A stretch of DNA of 64,000 nt from UBA2897 sp036733925 (GTDB lineage Bacteria; Bacillota; Negativicutes; Selenomonadales; Selenomonadaceae), in contig DAIMZO010000011.1 in assembly GCA_036733925.1 (NCBI GenBank), forward strand, positions 4,994-68,993, given 5' to 3'. A program made the translations under genes and the position numbers. Below are positions 53,501 to 61,725 of the stretch, piece by piece. Below the pieces are notes generated by a model. The model had not been told where the DNA came from and made no database searches. It was given only the letters and a program-made list of their open reading frames with translations. How positions within the stretch are numbered: the stretch's first letter is position 1; each line of letters starts with the position of its first letter.

Positions 53501-53529
53501 ATTTTACTGGAAAGCACGGCAGTTTACAA
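53501..53529 (-). promoter_or_regulatory. Promoter of the 702-aa protein gene
   Basis: On the minus strand TTGTAA (53529-53524), 17 bases, TAAAAT (53506-53501). Confidence 0.65.
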
Positions 53530-53582
53530 GGCAAAAGCCCGTTTTTCAAGGCAGTATAGGAATAGAGTCCTGCATGAATGTA

Positions 53583-53611
53583 TTGCGTCTGAGGAATCCA
53601 TGGATTAAAAT
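53583..53611 (+). promoter_or_regulatory. Promoter of the hsd operon
   Basis: TTGCGT (53583-53588), 17 bases, TAAAAT (53606-53611), 45 bases before hsdM. Confidence 0.6.
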
Positions 53612-53656
53612 AAAGATAGAAAGATAGATTGTAAAAAAGAGCAAAGGGGCGGCTTT

Positions 53657-55225
53657 ATGGCATCGGAGGAACTGAATCAGGCGCTTTGGAACGCGGCGGA
53701 TGTGATGCGCGGCAGCATGAGCGCGGATGAGTACAAGAACTATCTGCTGGGACTGGTATTCTACAAATATTTGTCGGACCGGCAGCTCTATGCGGTGGTC
53801 GATAACCTGCTGGACCGGGAGCCCGCGAGCCTCGACGAGGCGCAGGACATCTACGCAGCCGCAGAGGGCGGCGAGGACTGGGCGGATCTGATCGGCGAGC
53901 TGACGGAGAGCTATGGCTTCGCGATCGCGCCGGCATATACGTTCACGGCGCTCTACCGCGAGATCAACGACCACGCGTTCACGACGGATCACCTTCGGCA
54001 GGCCATGCGCGACATCGAGCAGGGCGGCGAGGCCATCCACGGGCACAAGCCGTACGAGGATCTGTTCGAGGACTTCGACATCGACAGCAAGAGCCTCGGC
54101 ACGACGCCGGCGAAGCGCAATGCGATGCTCTCGGCGGTCATGAAGGAGCTCGCGCATATCGACTTCACGCAGTACGGTGCCGACGCGCTCGGCGACGCCT
54201 ATGAGTATCTGATCGGGCAGTTCGCGGCGGGCTCTGGCAAGAAGGCCGGCGAGTTCTACACGCCGCAGGCCGTCTCGACGCTGATCACGCGCATCGTGAC
54301 CGAGGGGCGCCGCAGCAAGCCGGCGTTCTCCATCTACGATCCCTGCATGGGATCCGGCTCGCTGCTTCTGCAGGCGCGGAATTTCATGGACGAGGATGTG
54401 CGCCGGAGCATCCAGTTCTTCGGGCAGGAGCTCTCGCATACGACCTACAACCTCGCGCGCATGAACATGATCCTGCACAACGTGCCGTTCCAGTACCAGC
54501 ATTTCCGCAACGGCGACACGCTCGGCGCGGACTGGCCGACGGAGGAACTGACGAACTACGATGCCGTCTGCATGAATCCGCCGTACAGCCAGAAATGGAC
54601 GGCGGACAAGGGATTCCTGACCGACCCGCGGTTCCAGCACTACGAGCGGCTCGCGCCGAAGTCGGCCGCGGACTTCGCGTTCCTGCTGCACGGCTTCTAC
54701 CATCTGCGCACGGACGGCACGATGGGCATCGTCCTGCCGCACGGCGTCCTGTTCCGCGGAGCGGCCGAGGGGACAATCCGCCAGCACCTCTTGGAGGACG
54801 GCAGCATCTACGCGGTCATCGGCCTGCCGGCTGGCATCTTCTACAACACGGGCATCCCGACCTGCGTGATCATCCTGAAAAAGGAGCGCGAGAGCCGCGA
54901 CGTGCTGTTCATCGACGCGAGCAAGGAGTTCCGCAAGGACAAGGCGCGCAACTACATGGATCCCGCGCATATCGACAAGATCGTGAAGGCCTACGACGAA
55001 CGCAAGGACATCGACAAGTTCGCGCACCTCGCGAGCTACGACGAGATCAAGGAGAACGACTACAACCTGAACATCCCGCGCTACGTCGATACCTTCGAGC
55101 CCGAGCCGCCCGTCGACCTCGGCGCCGTATTCAGCCAGATTGCGGCCCTCAACAAAGAGCAGGCCGCACTCGACCAGCAGCTCAACGCCGACTTCGCCGC
55201 GCTCGGCCTGAGCTGGAGACTGTGA
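53657..55225 (+). CDS. hsdM: Type I restriction-modification methyltransferase subunit HsdM
   Basis: A 522-aa adenine methyltransferase. The N-terminal HsdM domain (LNQALWNAADVMRGSMSADE) is followed by GEFYTPQAVSTLI, SAM motif DPCMGSGSLLLQ and catalytic NPPYS. It would methylate host DNA with HsdS and form the restriction complex with HsdR. High-GC codon use matches the host, unlike the hsdS that follows nine bases later. Confidence 0.95.
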   Translation: MASEELNQALWNAADVMRGSMSADEYKNYLLGLVFYKYLSDRQLYAVVDNLLDREPASLDEAQDIYAAAEGGEDWADLIGELTESYGFAIAPAYTFTALYREINDHAFTTDHLRQAMRDIEQGGEAIHGHKPYEDLFEDFDIDSKSLGTTPAKRNAMLSAVMKELAHIDFTQYGADALGDAYEYLIGQFAAGSGKKAGEFYTPQAVSTLITRIVTEGRRSKPAFSIYDPCMGSGSLLLQARNFMDEDVRRSIQFFGQELSHTTYNLARMNMILHNVPFQYQHFRNGDTLGADWPTEELTNYDAVCMNPPYSQKWTADKGFLTDPRFQHYERLAPKSAADFAFLLHGFYHLRTDGTMGIVLPHGVLFRGAAEGTIRQHLLEDGSIYAVIGLPAGIFYNTGIPTCVIILKKERESRDVLFIDASKEFRKDKARNYMDPAHIDKIVKAYDERKDIDKFAHLASYDEIKENDYNLNIPRYVDTFEPEPPVDLGAVFSQIAALNKEQAALDQQLNADFAALGLSWRL

Positions 55226-55234
55226 GGGATAGGC

Positions 55235-56467
55235 ATGATAGGCATGGAAGAAAAAAGAAAGATCCCCGAGCTCCGCTTCCCCGGCTTCACGGATGATTGG
55301 GAAAAGCGGAAACTGGGAGAGTGTTGTGAACAGCTTACGGCAACAATAGATCCACAGCAGACGCCAAATAAAATTTTCAAAGAGTATAGTATGCCCGCCT
55401 ATGACTTTCAGAAAATACCGGCTGTTGTTGCAGGTTTAACAATGAATAGCTCACGGAAGGTTATAGATAGGTCGTGCCTTTTGATAAACAAGCTGAACGT
55501 AAGGAAAAAGCGTATATGGAAAGTTGAAAATCCTGGAAACAATGCGGTATGTTCAGCAGAATTTGTTCCCGTCTATTCGGATAAGGCTGACCTTTCCTTC
55601 CTGCAGTATGTAGTTAGCAGCGATAAATTTACGAACTATCTAGAAGCGTGTTCTTCCGGTACATCGAATAGTCAAAAAAGAGTAACGCCGGAAGCCATCA
55701 TGGAAGCTAGAATAATGGTGCCACTTAAAGGCGAACAACATAAAATTGGTGCGTTTTTCGGGACACTCGATAAGGCTATCACTCTTCATCAGCGCAAAGA
55801 AAATCTCTTGCGCGAACTCAAGAAGGGCATGCTGCAGAAAATCTTCTCGCAGGAATTCCGCTTCAAAGACGACAACGGACAAGTTTTTCCAAAATGGAAA
55901 GTTATAAAATTAGAATCGATTTCTACTTTAATCACCGTCGGGATTGCGAATTCTGCGACGCAAGCATATTGCACTGAAGGCACGGTGATGTTACGAAATT
56001 TGAATATAAAACCGAATCAATTGGATGATTCGGAAATAATTCATATTGACGGAGATTTCGAAAAGAAATATAAAAACAAGCGCTTGCGAGAGAATGATAT
56101 CTTAATTGTAAGAACAGGCTATCCTGGAACCGCATGCCTTGTTCCTAAAAAATACGAAAATGCACAAACATTTACAACTTTGATTGTTCGCTTGGATCAA
56201 GAGATAGCTTTCCCAGCATATGTATGTCAATTTATCAACTCCTATGATGGTAGGAAGTTTATAGAAAGTGTAAAAATAGGTGGCGGGCAGCAGAATATAG
56301 GCGCGAATATAATTTCTGAAATGATGATAAAGTTGCCTTGCCTAAGAGAACAAAAAATAATTGCCAATTATTTCACGCATTTGGATTCCTTGATTACCGC
56401 GGAACAGAAGAAGGTTTCTACGCTGCAAACGATGAAGAAAGGATTCCTGCAGAAGATGTTTGTGTGA
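55235..56467 (+). CDS. hsdS: Type I restriction specificity subunit HsdS
   Basis: A 410-aa DNA-recognition subunit with two target-recognition domains, each ending in a helical spacer (FFGTLDKAITLHQRKENLLR near residue 180; FTHLDSLITAEQKKVSTLQ near the end). The two recognition domains (about 55340-55780 and 55880-56380) are strongly AT-rich against GC-rich neighbours and conserved spacers, the pattern of domains acquired by recombination. Start ATG 55235; ATG 55244 is possible. Confidence 0.93.
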   Translation: MIGMEEKRKIPELRFPGFTDDWEKRKLGECCEQLTATIDPQQTPNKIFKEYSMPAYDFQKIPAVVAGLTMNSSRKVIDRSCLLINKLNVRKKRIWKVENPGNNAVCSAEFVPVYSDKADLSFLQYVVSSDKFTNYLEACSSGTSNSQKRVTPEAIMEARIMVPLKGEQHKIGAFFGTLDKAITLHQRKENLLRELKKGMLQKIFSQEFRFKDDNGQVFPKWKVIKLESISTLITVGIANSATQAYCTEGTVMLRNLNIKPNQLDDSEIIHIDGDFEKKYKNKRLRENDILIVRTGYPGTACLVPKKYENAQTFTTLIVRLDQEIAFPAYVCQFINSYDGRKFIESVKIGGGQQNIGANIISEMMIKLPCLREQKIIANYFTHLDSLITAEQKKVSTLQTMKKGFLQKMFV

Positions 56468-56487
56468 ACGGCTAGGGAGGGCGTACG

Positions 56488-59400
56488 ATGGCAGAGAAAG
56501 AAGCGGTGATGGAGGAAACCTTGATCCGGCAGCTGACGACGGATGTCTCGCAATGGGTCTACCGGCCGGATATCCATACGGAGGAGGAGCTCTGGGCGAA
56601 CCTGCGCGCGAAGCTCGATGCGAACAACATGGCCGTGCTCGACGGCGCGAAGCTGACCGACGTGGAGTTCGAGCGCGTGCGGCAGTTCCTGCTCGATCAG
56701 GCGCAGACGCCGTATCGGGCGGCACTCTGGCTGGCTGGCGAGAACGGCGAGGCCGTCATCCCGCTTGAGCGCGAGGACGCCTCGCTCGGCTCCGTGCACC
56801 TCATGGCCGTGAGCTCGCGCGAGATTGCGGGCGCGCGCTCGAGCTACGAGGTCATCAACCAGTTCATCGCGAACAAATGCGACGAGGAGAACCGCAAGCG
56901 CCGCTTTGATGTCACCCTGCTGATCAACGGCATCCCGATGATCCAGATCGAGCTGAAGAACGCCGACCACCCCTATATGGACGCGTTCCGCCAGATCAAG
57001 AAATACAGCGTGCAAGGGAAGTTCCGCGGCCTGTTCGGCATGGTGCAGATGTACGTCGTGACGAACGGCGCGAACACGCGCTACATCGCGGCCGAGCAGG
57101 GCGAGAAGCTGAATGAGACGTTCCTGACGCCTTGGGTCGACGCGCAGAACGAGCCGGTCGAGGACTATCTGGCCTTTGCGCGGGAAGTCCTGCGCATCCC
57201 GATGGCGCATCAGATGGTCGGGCAGTACTCCGTGCTCGACGCCGAGCGCCGCAAGGTCATCCTGCTGCGGCCCTATCAGGTGCACGCGATCGAGGCCGTC
57301 AAGGCTGCGTCTGCCGAGGGGCAGTCCGGCTATGTCTGGCATACGACGGGCAGCGGCAAGACCCTGACCTCGTATACCGTCGCGAAGAACCTGCTGCTGA
57401 TTCCCGGCATCGACAAGACCATTTTCCTGATCGACCGCCGCGACCTCGACCAGCAGACCTCCCTTTCGTTCAAGGCGTACGCCGAAAACGACATCATCGA
57501 CGTCGACAACACCGCGAACACCGGTGAATTGGTGAGGAAGCTCTACAGCAGAGACCGGATTGTCATCGTCACAACCATCCAGAAGATGGAGATCGTCAGG
57601 AAGCGCTACACCAGCGAGGCGAAGAAGGACAGCCCGAAGACGAAGCGCCTGCGCAGCCTGCGGCTCGCGTTCGTCGTTGACGAGTGCCACCGCACCGTCA
57701 CGCCGGAGACGCAGCGCGACCTGCAGAAGTTCTTTGCCCGGTCGCTCTGGTACGGCTTCACGGGCACGCCGATTTTCGATGAGAACAAACGCGCGCGCAA
57801 GGGTGATCTCGCGCGCACGACCGAGGGCCTGTTCGGCCCGTGCCTGCACAACTGCACGATCAAAGAGGCGCTCGCGAACCATGCCGTGCTCGGCTTCCAG
57901 ATCGAGTACAAGGACTCCATCTCGCAGGATAACCTGCTGAGCATCGGCGAACAGCTCCATGTCGGCAAGGCGGACGACCTCGAGGCCAAGGGCATGGTCG
58001 TGGCCGAGCAGAAGGTGTTCGGGGCCTATTATCAGACGAAGCATGAGGATATCTACGACACGGATGAGCACCGCCTCCGCGTCATCGACTACATCATCAA
58101 CAAGGCCGCGGGGAAGTTCCGTCTGCAGGCCGCGCCGGCGGGTGACGCCTACGAGGCCATCCTTACTGTGCCGTCCATCGGCATCGCGCAGCAGTACTAC
58201 CGGCTCATCAAGGATTTCGTCCGCGAGGGCCGCGTGTCCGACCGGATCCGCGCCAAGGCCGTCGACTTCCCGCGCGTGGCCATCACGTACACCGTGACGG
58301 AGAACGATGAGAGTTCCATCGAGAATCAGGAAGCCATGCAGGAATCCCTGCGCGACTACAACGCGATGTTCCGGACGAACTATTCGCTCGAGGCTCTCGG
58401 TGCCTACAACACGAACCTCAACGACCGGCTCGCACGCAAGAAGGGGCAGTACAAGCGCCGCGAGCAGCAGCTCGACCTCGTCATCGTCGTCGACCGGCTG
58501 CTGACCGGCTTCGATGCGCCGCCCTGCGCCATCCTGTTCGTCGACCGCCCGCCGATGGCGCCGCAGAACCTCATCCAGGCCTTTTCGCGCACGAACCGCA
58601 TCTACGACAAGAGCAAGCGCTTCGGCATGATCGTCATTTTCCAGCGCTCCGCCGAGTACAGCAAGGCCGTCGACGATGCGTTGCTGCTCTACTCGAACGG
58701 CGGCACGAGCGACGTCAGCGCCCCGCCTTTTGCGGAGATTGAGGCCGCGTTCCAGAAGGCCGTCGCCGAGCTCCGTGCGGTCGCGGCCACGCCGGATGCC
58801 GTCGATGCCCTTGATGATATCGAGCGCAAGAAGAAATTCGCCAAGGCGTTCCAGAAGGTCGACAAGCTGCGCGGCGAGATACAGGTCTACGACGAATTCG
58901 AGGAGAAGTCCCTCGAGGACTACGGCATCACCGAGAGCGAGATCGAGCGCTATACGGGCAAATACCAGAACGTGCTCGAGGAGCTCCGCGAGAAGACCGA
59001 GACCGAGGACATCGACGTCGATGTCGAGTACGAGCTCGAGACCGTCACGAGCGTGACCATCGACTACCGCTATATCGTCGCTCTGATCCAGAAATACGTC
59101 CCCGACGAGGGCGAGACGCAGGCGGCGCCCGTCGACGACCCGCGCATCGACGAGCACATCGAGGCGCTCCGCAAGACCAATCCGCAGCTCGCTGACGTCA
59201 TTGCAGCCTTCTGGAACGACATGAAGGCACAGCCGGCCAAATACCGCGGACAGGACGCCATGACCGTCATCGAGACGCAAATCGGGCACATCATCGCGCA
59301 GCACATCGAGGACTTCGCGCGCGAATGGTGCACCGAAGCCAAAGACATCATCGCCATTCTCCATACTTACCGCGATGGCGATACGGTGACCATGTCCATG

Positions 59401-59517
59401 GACTACGAAACATACAGGCAGACCCACGAGGGCGTCAGCAAGCTCAAATACAAACGCCGCGCCAAAAAAGCCGTCATCGCCCTAGTGCACCACCTCCGCC
59501 CCTTGCAGAATAAATGA
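56488..59517 (+). CDS. hsdR: Type I restriction endonuclease subunit HsdR
   Basis: A 1009-aa translocating endonuclease. The N-terminal nuclease domain has IPMIQIELKN (PD-ExK type); the motor has Walker A in VWHTTGSGKTLTSY, DECH box in FVVDECHRTV, FTGTPIF and VVDRLLTGFDAPP. A C-terminal helical region binds HsdM. GGGAGGG precedes the ATG. The frame is intact, so the system appears complete. Confidence 0.95.
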   Translation: MAEKEAVMEETLIRQLTTDVSQWVYRPDIHTEEELWANLRAKLDANNMAVLDGAKLTDVEFERVRQFLLDQAQTPYRAALWLAGENGEAVIPLEREDASLGSVHLMAVSSREIAGARSSYEVINQFIANKCDEENRKRRFDVTLLINGIPMIQIELKNADHPYMDAFRQIKKYSVQGKFRGLFGMVQMYVVTNGANTRYIAAEQGEKLNETFLTPWVDAQNEPVEDYLAFAREVLRIPMAHQMVGQYSVLDAERRKVILLRPYQVHAIEAVKAASAEGQSGYVWHTTGSGKTLTSYTVAKNLLLIPGIDKTIFLIDRRDLDQQTSLSFKAYAENDIIDVDNTANTGELVRKLYSRDRIVIVTTIQKMEIVRKRYTSEAKKDSPKTKRLRSLRLAFVVDECHRTVTPETQRDLQKFFARSLWYGFTGTPIFDENKRARKGDLARTTEGLFGPCLHNCTIKEALANHAVLGFQIEYKDSISQDNLLSIGEQLHVGKADDLEAKGMVVAEQKVFGAYYQTKHEDIYDTDEHRLRVIDYIINKAAGKFRLQAAPAGDAYEAILTVPSIGIAQQYYRLIKDFVREGRVSDRIRAKAVDFPRVAITYTVTENDESSIENQEAMQESLRDYNAMFRTNYSLEALGAYNTNLNDRLARKKGQYKRREQQLDLVIVVDRLLTGFDAPPCAILFVDRPPMAPQNLIQAFSRTNRIYDKSKRFGMIVIFQRSAEYSKAVDDALLLYSNGGTSDVSAPPFAEIEAAFQKAVAELRAVAATPDAVDALDDIERKKKFAKAFQKVDKLRGEIQVYDEFEEKSLEDYGITESEIERYTGKYQNVLEELREKTETEDIDVDVEYELETVTSVTIDYRYIVALIQKYVPDEGETQAAPVDDPRIDEHIEALRKTNPQLADVIAAFWNDMKAQPAKYRGQDAMTVIETQIGHIIAQHIEDFAREWCTEAKDIIAILHTYRDGDTVTMSMDYETYRQTHEGVSKLKYKRRAKKAVIALVHHLRPLQNK

Positions 59518-59615
59518 CTCGATGGCAATGGAAAAGAAATTTTATGCATAAAAACGGTTGTAAATCAATTGTATTTTCTTTTTTTTTATTTTTTTCATAA
59601 AACCAACAAAACATA
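59518..59615. other. AT-rich gap after hsdR
   Basis: Very T-rich (runs of T at 59579-59595). No hairpin terminator or open frame seen. Confidence 0.4.
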
Positions 59616-59671
59616 TTGACAATATATACTTTTACTGCTACAATCTAAAACATACCTAGTAAAGATGTTTT
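59616..59671 (+). promoter_or_regulatory. Promoter and inverted repeat ahead of the YeiH gene
   Basis: TTGACA (59616-59621), 17 bases, TACAAT (59639-59644). Straddling the expected transcript start, AAAACAT (59647-59653) and ATGTTTT (59665-59671) form an 11-base-spaced inverted repeat that could be an operator or a 5' hairpin. Confidence 0.7.
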
Positions 59672-59702
59672 ATATGCATTTATTCAGAAAGGGGTCTTCA
59701 TC

Positions 59703-59801
59703 ATGCAGACGAAAAAACAGGATTGCAAGGACGGTGAGGCTCCATGTCAAATGTGCAGGCAGAACCTCATGAACTTCTTACGAACAAACCGGGCTTCCTG
59801 A
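59703..59801 (+). CDS. Possible cysteine-containing leader peptide overlapping the YeiH gene
   Basis: A 32-codon frame with GAAAGGGG ideally placed before its ATG; it begins MQTKKQDCKDGEAPCQMC (three cysteines in the first 18 residues) and ends 58 bases inside the exporter gene in another frame. Ribosomes on it would run over the exporter's start at 59744. It could couple or attenuate exporter translation according to cysteine supply. No function is proven and it may be chance. Confidence 0.4.
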   Translation: MQTKKQDCKDGEAPCQMCRQNLMNFLRTNRAS

Positions 59802-61246
59802 AAAGCGAGGATTGGTGGGCCGTATGGCTTGGCCTGCTCATCGTGTTCCTGGGGGCCAGCCAGGTGACGGGGGTGGATCTCCTCGGATGGGCCGTCAAGT
59901 TCAATGTATGGGCGGATATCCATAAGGCCGTGGCACCGAATGCAGCGGGCTTTGCATTCCTCGGCGGCTGGGGCTCGCTTTTCGCGACCTTTGCTTTCCT
60001 GCTGGTCATCACGACGCTCGGCGCGAAAGCCATGGGCTGGCCGGTCAAGCGGTTTGCCGTTGGATTTGCCGTTCTCTATTGGGTGACTATCGGCTCGAAT
60101 CTGCTCGGCAGTTACGCTTATCTCGCGGCTACGCCGAATAAGCTCGAAGCGCTCGGAATCAACTGGTCGCTGGGGCTCGGCGAGCTCGGTTTCGTCATCG
60201 CGCTGGTGCTCGGCCTCATCATCGGGAATTTCTTCCCGAAGGCATCGGCTTTCCTCTCCGTTGCCGCGAAGCCGGAATGGTACATCAAGACGGGCATCGT
60301 GATCCTCGGCCTGACGATTGCCATCAAGACGGTCGGTGCGATGGGGCTTGCGAGCACCGTCATCTTCCGCGGGCTTTGCGCGGTGGTCGAGGCGTATCTG
60401 ATCTATTGGCCGGTGGTCTACATCCTCGCGCGCAAAGTATTCAAGTTCACGCCGGAGTGGGCGGCGCCGATGGCCTCTGGCATCTCAATCTGCGGCGTGG
60501 CTGCGGCTATCGCGACAGGGAGTGCCATCCGTGCCCGCGCCATCGTGCCGACCATCCTTTCCTCCGTCATCATCGTCTTTGTGGCGGTAGAACTCCTCGT
60601 GCTCCCATGGCTTGGGTCGACGTTCTTTGCGGATGATCCGCTGGTCGCCGGGGCCTGGATGGGGCTCGCGGTCAAGAGCGATGGCGGCGCCGTTGCCTCC
60701 GGTGCGATCACGGACTCCCTGATCCGCGCCAAAGCGCTCAGCGAATACGGCGTGGAGTATCAGGAGGGCTGGGTCCTCATGGCTGCGACGACGGCGAAGG
60801 TCTTCATCGATGTGTTCATTGGGATCTGGGCCTTCATACTGGCGATTGTCTGGTCGGTCTTCCAGCTGAACCGCCGGCCGGGCGACGCGGCAGACGGCGA
60901 GAAGCGTACGCGTGTCTCAATCCGCGAGATCGGCGAACGTTTCCCGAAATTCATCCTCGGTTTTGCCGCGGTCTTCGTCGGCGTGCTCGTCTGGGGGCTG
61001 ACGGATAACTCCATCGTGAAGGCTGTGAGCGTGGGCGCCGGGCAGGCGAATCTCCTGCGCAGCATCTTCTTTGGCCTCTGCTTCTTCTCCATCGGGCTCA
61101 TCACCGATGTGCGCAAGCTTTGGCAGCAGGGCCTCGGCCGCATTGTCGGCGTCTATACGATTGCGCTCTGCGGCTTCATCCTCTGGGTGGGCCTGGGCAT
61201 TTCGTATCTTTTCTATCATGGAATCCTGCCGCCGGTTGTCGGCTGA
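59744..61246 (+). CDS. YeiH-family putative sulfate/sulfur-oxyanion exporter
   Basis: A 500-aa polytopic membrane protein of the YeiH/Cons_hypoth698 family: about 12 helices with KTGIVILGLTIAIKTVG, ISICGVAAAIATGSAIRAR, SDGGAVASGAITDSLIRAKA and a C-terminal FFGLCFFSIGLITDVRKLWQ. The family is annotated as putative sulfate exporters, and direct evidence is thin. This one is longer than E. coli YeiH (about 350 aa), with an added N-terminal pair of helices and a long central segment. Start ATG 59744 with GGTGAGG upstream. Confidence 0.85.
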   Translation: MSNVQAEPHELLTNKPGFLKSEDWWAVWLGLLIVFLGASQVTGVDLLGWAVKFNVWADIHKAVAPNAAGFAFLGGWGSLFATFAFLLVITTLGAKAMGWPVKRFAVGFAVLYWVTIGSNLLGSYAYLAATPNKLEALGINWSLGLGELGFVIALVLGLIIGNFFPKASAFLSVAAKPEWYIKTGIVILGLTIAIKTVGAMGLASTVIFRGLCAVVEAYLIYWPVVYILARKVFKFTPEWAAPMASGISICGVAAAIATGSAIRARAIVPTILSSVIIVFVAVELLVLPWLGSTFFADDPLVAGAWMGLAVKSDGGAVASGAITDSLIRAKALSEYGVEYQEGWVLMAATTAKVFIDVFIGIWAFILAIVWSVFQLNRRPGDAADGEKRTRVSIREIGERFPKFILGFAAVFVGVLVWGLTDNSIVKAVSVGAGQANLLRSIFFGLCFFSIGLITDVRKLWQQGLGRIVGVYTIALCGFILWVGLGISYLFYHGILPPVVG

Positions 61247-61264
61247 CGGAGAAAGGAGCATATT

Positions 61265-61444
61265 ATGTCGAGTCTGGAATTGAGCAGCCGGGTACCCTAT
61301 GAGGAGTCCCGCGATAACGAAGAAATCCGGAAACAGGACGAGGAATGGTTTGATCTCACGCCCGTGGAAAAGAAGCTTTGCGGCATTTCGTTCGGGCTTG
61401 GGGTGACGCTCCTGGTCGTCTTTTTCGCCTTGTTCCGCCTCTGA
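61265..61444 (+). CDS. Small membrane protein downstream of the YeiH exporter
   Basis: 59 aa: a charged N-terminal half (YEESRDNEEIRKQDEEWFDL) and one C-terminal membrane helix (FGLGVTLLVVFFALFRL). AAAGGAG precedes the ATG, 18 bases after the exporter stop, so it is almost certainly co-transcribed and may be an accessory subunit. Confidence 0.78.
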   Translation: MSSLELSSRVPYEESRDNEEIRKQDEEWFDLTPVEKKLCGISFGLGVTLLVVFFALFRL

Positions 61445-61482
61445 GCATAGAGGAGGAACGGCGCATCGGAAGGAGGCTTTTT

Positions 61483-61539
61483 GTGGCAGTATATGCTTGG
61501 GTGGATCGCCCGAATCTCCTAGATGGCTACGCAGCCTGA
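61483..61539 (+). CDS. Possible 18-aa peptide with strong ribosome site
   Basis: GTG at 61483 is preceded by GGAAGGAGG at ideal distance; the peptide reads MAVYAWVDRPNLLDGYAA. It could be a tiny protein or the residue of a lost gene. The rest of 61445-61725 holds another GAGGAGG near 61451, a terminator and a -10 element. Confidence 0.25.
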   Translation: MAVYAWVDRPNLLDGYAA

Positions 61540-61610
61540 GACGAAATCGGCGCTATACTATTTTGGGTAGGACAGTTGGTAAAGTTAAAAAATAGATGGT
61601 TTACTGTGCG

Positions 61611-61638
61611 AAAAATCCGTCAAATGACGGATTTTTTT
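61611..61638 (+). terminator. Terminator after the YeiH operon
   Basis: AAAAATCCGTC (61611-61621), four-base loop, GACGGATTTTT, followed by more Ts. Confidence 0.9.
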
Positions 61639-61725
61639 GTTGTTATATCGATGGCATCGGATTATACCAGAAAATATAATATTTTGTAGTATAATATTCT
61701 CAAGAATGTTTTAGGAGGGATTTCC

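Noticed and set aside
56368..59427. A 1019-codon open frame antisense to hsdR
   Set aside because: It mirrors the GC-rich codon pattern of hsdR, has no family motifs or ribosome site, and hsdR itself is unmistakable. Similar long antisense frames (for example 1183-2802 and 26909-29035) are rejected for the same reason.
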